In this document: one piece after another, positions 34,409 through 38,793 of the stretch
Layout: every line of letters starts with the position of its first letter
How positions within the stretch are numbered: the stretch's first letter is position 1
Source of the DNA: Lachnospiraceae bacterium
Lineage (GTDB): Bacteria; Bacillota; Clostridia; Lachnospirales; Lachnospiraceae
Reading direction: 5' to 3'
NCBI GenBank assembly: GCA_021203205.1
Contig: JAJQBQ010000004.1
Span: 21,716-60,508, forward strand
Length of the DNA: 38,793 nt
Notes under the pieces: generated by a model
Told to the model about the DNA's origin: nothing
The model's input: the letters and a program-made list of their open reading frames with translations, nothing else
The model's database searches: none
Translations under genes and position numbers: made by a program

Positions 34409-34849
34409 CGTCAGGAAGATGAGAGAGCTGTTATTTTTGATTGTATGGAAAAGTGCAATCGGATGATAGTGGTGAAGTGATCGCAGTATCGGAGAGTGGT
34501 TATTTCCGTTTGCACATAAAAATGAAACTTTTGTAAACTGGCGTTTTCCCCTTTTCAAATCCGGGAAAAGATGTATAATGAACAAAAGAAAATGAACAGA
34601 CACGGAATGATTTCAGAAAAGAAAATGTACGTTTCACAGAACAGAGCAGTTTCGGGGTGAGAAATGCATTGTTACAGATACAGAGCGGATTCAGAAATGG
34701 AAATACATTCTTTGAGAAATCTACAGCGAACGTATTTGCAAGGTGAGAGGAGATGATGAAAGAGGAAGTTTGTGGATAACAGCGTATAAGCGAAAGAGAT
34801 ACAAGGAAACAGATTCCCGGCACAGGGAATTTCAGGGGGTGGTTTTTAA
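34409..34849. other. intergenic region before the CBS gene
   Basis: 440 bases, AT-rich, with a promoter-like TTTTCA-16-TATAAT (34552-34579) and about 270 bases of leader with loosely repeated A/G-rich motifs. No gene is visible. Confidence 0.5.
34552..34579 (+). promoter_or_regulatory. candidate sigma-A promoter
   Basis: TTTTCA (34552-34557), 16 bases, perfect TATAAT (34574-34579). It could drive the CBS-domain gene at 34850. Confidence 0.5.
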
Positions 34850-35293
34850 GTGAACATTTTATATTTTCTCACACCAAAAAGTGAGACGGCATTTTTAAAT
34901 GCGGATTCCACAGTGCGGCAGGCACTGGAGAAGATGCGGTTCTACGGTTACTCGGCGATCCCGCTGGTGGACGGAAAAGGCCACTACGCGGGAACCATCG
35001 CGGAGGGCGATTTCCTCTGGGGGCTGATGGACAGGTTCCAGGGCGAAATCCACGATCTGGATCACACCATGCTGCGGGATATCCCGCGCAGGCACGATCT
35101 ACAGCCGGTACATATTGACGCGCAGATTGATGAGATGCTTGAGCGGGCGCTGCACCAGAACTTTGTGCCCGTGGTAGATGACAACGAAATCTTCATCGGC
35201 ATCGTGCGCAGGCAGGACATCCTGCAGTTTTATCTGGATGCCATGCGAAAGACCGAGTGCCATTGGCGCGGCGGGCAGGCAGTGGGGGCGTGA
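34850..35293 (+). CDS. CBS-pair domain protein
   Basis: A 147-residue protein made of two CBS motifs: about 1-65 (STVRQALEKMRFYGYSAIPLVD, YAGTIAEGDFLW) and 80-135 (LQPVHIDAQIDEMLERALHQNFVPVVDD, GIVRRQDIL). Such stand-alone pairs usually sense adenosyl nucleotides or regulate partner proteins. The start is GTG at 34850, preceded by a GGGGGTGG site. A strong terminator follows at 35350. Adjacent genes do not show a partner. Confidence 0.88.
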   Translation: MNILYFLTPKSETAFLNADSTVRQALEKMRFYGYSAIPLVDGKGHYAGTIAEGDFLWGLMDRFQGEIHDLDHTMLRDIPRRHDLQPVHIDAQIDEMLERALHQNFVPVVDDNEIFIGIVRRQDILQFYLDAMRKTECHWRGGQAVGA

Positions 35294-35349
35294 AGCGAAC
35301 GATCAGCGTCAGTAAAAAATGTATTCCTGGTTAATATAAGTACGACGAT

Positions 35350-35389
35350 AACGGCGGCGGACAGTTTTTTGTCTGCCGCCGTTTTTTTT
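35350..35389 (+). terminator. rho-independent terminator
   Basis: 13-bp GC-rich stem with one G-T pair (35350-35362 with 35371-35383), followed by eight T. Confidence 0.92.
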
Positions 35390-35406
35390 GTGGAGGAAAA
35401 GGATAT

Positions 35407-36256
<850 letters not shown>

Positions 36257-36344
36257 GAGGGGGCTGTTGTTATAATAAGTACAACCGGAGAACATATGGT
36301 TTTAAGGCCGCTCTTTTGACCTGAGAGTGAAGATATATAGATAT

Positions 36345-36373
36345 TTGATTGCCAGGATAGAGCATGTTATAAA
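36345..36373 (+). promoter_or_regulatory. candidate sigma-A promoter without a clear gene
   Basis: TTGATT (36345-36350), 17 bases, TATAAA (36368-36373), followed by GGAGGTGG at 36379. The following frames are short (for example ATG at 36398, 27 codons). Confidence 0.5.
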
Positions 36374-36494
36374 TATTGGAGGTGGCGGAAAGCAGTAATG
36401 ACGATAAAAACATGGATGGTGAACATGTATCCATGCATGAAACCGCACATGATGCCCGCTATAAAGTATAGTACACGGTGATAAGAACATGTTC

Positions 36495-36542
36495 AGTGAA
36501 CAAGATAGTGAACAAGATAGTGAACAAGATAGTGAACAAGAT
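36495..36542 (+). repeat. 12-bp tandem repeat, 4 perfect units
   Basis: AGTGAACAAGAT four times. It reads SEQD on the plus strand and ILFT on the minus strand. Confidence 0.95.
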
Positions 36543-36721
36543 GTAGATCGTGGCGGTGACCATGATGACAGCTATGAGAAAAAAATAAATCGTCACCAGG
36601 AACATATTCATGGATTTGGGCTCTGTAAAACATGAGGATGTTGCCTTGTTGTCTCGTTTTTTTGTCAAGCTGGCTACATCGTAATAAAATTACGAGAAGA
36701 ATAAAACGATACGAAAAAAAC

Positions 36722-36750
36722 TTGCAATACATAGAAAACTGCGCTATAAT
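36722..36750 (+). promoter_or_regulatory. sigma-A promoter of the ATPase-TOPRIM pair
   Basis: TTGCAA (36722-36727), 17 bases, perfect TATAAT (36745-36750). The start would be near 36757, about 33 bases before the ATPase ATG. Confidence 0.85.
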
Positions 36751-36789
36751 CGTTATACAAAAAACGTGATCGATTATGGAGGTCATTTT

Positions 36790-37959
36790 ATGCTGACAAA
36801 AATCACAATGAAGAATTTCAAATCCTTTAAGAATACGGTGACGGTGGATTTGATGAAAACAAATTATTCTATATTGCCGCAAAATGTTGCGGATAATGGA
36901 GTGCTGAAGGGCTGCATTTTTGTTGGAGCAAATGCATCTGGGAAATCTACGATTGTACTTGGGGTAAAACTGCTCCTGGATTTCCTGTTTTCAGAGAGAA
37001 ATCTGAATTCCGGCATCTTTGTCTGCATGTTTGGAGACAGTCCCTGTTATTCACTTTCCTATGAATTTTTGATCGACGGAAAAAATATTGAATACTCCTA
37101 TGAAGTTGACACAAGGAAAAATATGATTTCTGAAAAACTGTTTGTTGCACGCAAACTGATGCTGGAAAGAATGGGGCTATCGGCAAAATCTTATATTGCA
37201 GAGCCGAATGGTATAAACTATGACGAAACAGATGTCGGAAAAGATACCCTGTTTTTGAGGACGCTCTATTTTAATACGAAATTTGCATCCAACGATGTTC
37301 TGAAAGCTTGGATGGAGTTTTTGAAGAAATCAATTTATATCAATATGTTTGACAAAACGATCATATCTTACGGAAAAGTGGACGTTTCTGTTACCCGCTA
37401 TCTGGACAGGGGTGGGTGCCAGCCCATTAATGATTTCTTCAACGAATACAATTTTGAACAGAACATTGAGTATGATCATAGCAGTTCAGGTGGACGTGTT
37501 CGTCTGATTGTTGGCAATGATGACAGTGAGAAGGGAATATTTTTCAAACGTAGGGGAATTGAAGTCCCGATTCCATTTAGGGAAGAATCTCTCGGAAATC
37601 AGAATTTGCTTCGCATTCTTCCAGCGTTCCTCAGCGTGATTGAGAGTGGAGGGATGTTGTTAATTGATGAGTTCTCAAGCGGATTCCATAATGATCTTGA
37701 AAACCTCCTGGTGCGTTATTTTATGGAAAAGGCAGACCGGGCACAGATGCTGTTTGTTTCCCATTCTACAAACTTGTTGAGCAATTCCATCCTCCGTCCA
37801 GACCAGGAATACTCGGTTGAATTCTGCCGGGAAGAAGGAAGTTCGGTAAAGCGGTTTTCATCCGAACAACCGAGATCTGCGCAAAATGTAGAAAAAATGT
37901 ATGTCAGTGGAGTCTTTGGGGGGCTCCCTGATTACAGAAAGGCAAGCGATGAAGCTTAA
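36790..37959 (+). CDS. ABC/OLD-like ATPase, COG1106/RloA/AbiLi-like
   Basis: A 389-residue SMC/ABC-type ATPase of the AAA_15/AAA_21 group. It begins MLTKITMKNFKSFKN, the usual start of COG1106 proteins. Walker A GANASGKST is at about 46-54, a signature-like LGNQNLLRILP at about 266-276, Walker B MLLIDEF at about 288-294 (D293, E294) and the switch His in FVSHST. COG1106 ATPases often pair with a TOPRIM protein in RloAB and AbiL phage-defence systems. I chose the ATG at 36790 with TGGAGGT at 36776-36782; a GTG at 36766 is less likely. The next gene overlaps by 11 bases. Codon use is AT-rich against the window average, which suggests transfer. Confidence 0.85.
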   Translation: MLTKITMKNFKSFKNTVTVDLMKTNYSILPQNVADNGVLKGCIFVGANASGKSTIVLGVKLLLDFLFSERNLNSGIFVCMFGDSPCYSLSYEFLIDGKNIEYSYEVDTRKNMISEKLFVARKLMLERMGLSAKSYIAEPNGINYDETDVGKDTLFLRTLYFNTKFASNDVLKAWMEFLKKSIYINMFDKTIISYGKVDVSVTRYLDRGGCQPINDFFNEYNFEQNIEYDHSSSGGRVRLIVGNDDSEKGIFFKRRGIEVPIPFREESLGNQNLLRILPAFLSVIESGGMLLIDEFSSGFHNDLENLLVRYFMEKADRAQMLFVSHSTNLLSNSILRPDQEYSVEFCREEGSSVKRFSSEQPRSAQNVEKMYVSGVFGGLPDYRKASDEA

Positions 37960-38575
37960 TAGGGAAAAGCATATCGGCAGAGTGCTGTTTATCGTTGAAG
38001 GAAGCCGGACGGAGTTTGCTATTCTCAGACGCATTTTCTGCAATTTGATGGGGTACAGTTATATCGAAAAACGAAGAAACAGGCCGGATTACTTCATAAG
38101 CAGCCAAGATCGTTATTCACAGGTAGCGGTCATTAACACTCGTGAGAGTAATATTCGCGATATCAGTGAGAACGAAACATATCTTGATGATTTGTTTGAT
38201 GTGCTGCGCGAACAGTATCAGTTTCCTGTGGATCAGTCAGCGATTTATTACCTGTTTGACCGTGATCCGGGATCTAATACAGATTCAGCCATGATTGAGA
38301 ACTATATTTCTATGTTAGCCAATCCATATGATAATGAAGACGGTTATAAGGCAGGCCAGTTGCTTTTAAGCTATCCGAGCATAGAGAGTTACACCGTATC
38401 GAGTTTTAATGACGTTCACCTGCTTCGCTTTTCTTTGGGGAAGGATGTAAAAGTATATATTGGAGAGAATACAGATATTCAGCTGAACAAGATTTCGGAG
38501 GAAACTGTGGTGAGGGCAGCGCTGGCGTTCCTGCAGATGGGCATACTAGAAATGGAAGAGGAACTGGAAGAATAA
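37949..38575 (+). CDS. TOPRIM-like protein, RloB/AbiLii-like partner
   Basis: A 208-residue protein with TOPRIM-type hallmarks: the catalytic-Glu motif RVLFIVEGSRTE (E17) and a hydrophobic strand ending in YYLFDRDPGS (D104 and D106, the DxD metal site). The rest is helical and does not closely match a family I know; RloB, AbiLii and PARIS AriB are the nearest types by layout. The ATG at 37949 lies inside the ATPase gene (11-base overlap), so the two are translationally coupled. The predicted role is a nuclease or effector controlled by the ATPase. The pairing is sound; phage defence is inference. Confidence 0.75.
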   Translation: MKLNREKHIGRVLFIVEGSRTEFAILRRIFCNLMGYSYIEKRRNRPDYFISSQDRYSQVAVINTRESNIRDISENETYLDDLFDVLREQYQFPVDQSAIYYLFDRDPGSNTDSAMIENYISMLANPYDNEDGYKAGQLLLSYPSIESYTVSSFNDVHLLRFSLGKDVKVYIGENTDIQLNKISEETVVRAALAFLQMGILEMEEELEE

Positions 38576-38693
38576 TCCAGAAATGAAAAGAGATTTTTAG
38601 GCGACAAAAAGAAAACTATTGCATTTCTCCCCCGCCAGGAACTAAAATTACCAGCGTGGTAGAGAAATTCATCACGAACGGCGTGTGATTCAA

Positions 38694-38777
38694 ATGACAG
38701 AGTACTTCTGGTACATCATCGCGTCGGTCGGGGCCGGGGTGCGAGTACGGAAGAGGATATATACAGGTAAAACTTAA
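38694..38777 (+). pseudogene. possible truncated TauE/SafE-type transporter
   Basis: A 27-codon frame reads MTEYFWYIIASVGAGV, which resembles the first helix of TauE/SafE-family anion exporters, then turns into basic unrelated residues and a stop. The break lies 119 bases after the TOPRIM gene. The identification rests on 16 residues and my memory of the family. Confidence 0.3.
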
Positions 38778-38793
38778 TATGTCGGGTGAAATT

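Larger units (their letters stand above)
36257..36789. other. region between recombinase and ATPase-TOPRIM pair
   Basis: Over 500 bases. It contains two good promoters (36345-36373, 36722-36750) and a 12-bp repeat. Short frames exist on both strands (plus 36489-36635, an SEQD-repeat peptide; minus 36459-36611, a hydrophobic ILFT-repeat peptide) but neither has a good ribosome site. It may be a decayed gene. Confidence 0.5.

Noticed and set aside
36459-36611. Type I toxin-like hydrophobic peptide on the minus strand
   Set aside because: The 50-residue sequence is suggestive but has no ribosome site, and the hydrophobic ILFT units are the reverse reading of a simple 12-bp repeat. Kept only as part of a finding.

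Overview
The window looks like a chromosomal segment of a moderately GC-rich, spore-forming, plant-glycan-degrading clostridium, most likely a Lachnospiraceae relative. The grounds are the spoIVB-spo0A pair, consensus sigma-A promoters and strong AGGAGG ribosome binding sites, a Gram-positive type sugar ABC system with an MsmX-like ATPase, lipobox-bearing glycosidases and a small chorion-class high-cysteine protein. Species cannot be fixed from sequence alone.

Layout. 1-2013: 3' part of spoIVB and complete spo0A. 2320-5488: glycogen synthase (glgA) and glutaminyl-tRNA synthetase (glnS). 5746-11488: an acidic Cys-rich membrane-anchored protein (minus strand), an AAA-like ATPase with a PD-(D/E)XK-like C-terminus, a small Cys-rich protein, a membrane-anchored MutS-like ATPase and an orphan nucleotidyltransferase. 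11594-14236: alaS, flanked on both sides by remnants of toxin-antitoxin type gene pairs. 14722-26834: a carbohydrate region with a secreted GH13 amylase-like lipoprotein (minus strand), two small membrane proteins, a GH53 endo-galactanase lipoprotein, and a sugar ABC transporter (solute-binding protein with a SusE/F-like C-terminal domain, two permeases, ATPase). 27395-30842: zinc-ribbon membrane protein, DUF5685-like protein, J-domain protein and a carbon-nitrogen hydrolase. 31115-32942 (minus strand): two hypothetical proteins and the high-cysteine protein. 33326-36256: intracellular-type subtilase, CBS-pair protein and serine recombinase. 36790-38575: an overlapping ATPase + TOPRIM pair that resembles Rlo/AbiL-type defence operons, followed by what looks like a truncated TauE/SafE-type transporter gene.

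How the genes work together. The GH53 and GH13 lipoproteins probably cleave beta-1,4-galactan and alpha-glucan at the cell surface. The nearby transporter imports the oligosaccharides, and glgA can store glucose as glycogen. A terminator-like hairpin between the solute-binding protein and permease genes should give more binding protein than permease.

The most unusual property is structural. At least a dozen unrelated short tandem-repeat arrays (periods 12-81 bp) are scattered through the window. Inside genes every period is a multiple of three (36, 39, 42, 45 bp) and the array sits in a linker or loop. In intergenic DNA the periods are free (24, 25, 29, 32, 33, 36, about 80 bp). The best candidate for a new or poorly described system is the ATPase-TOPRIM pair at the right end. 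It is AT-richer than its neighbours, has its own consensus promoter, and lies between a serine recombinase and a broken transporter gene.
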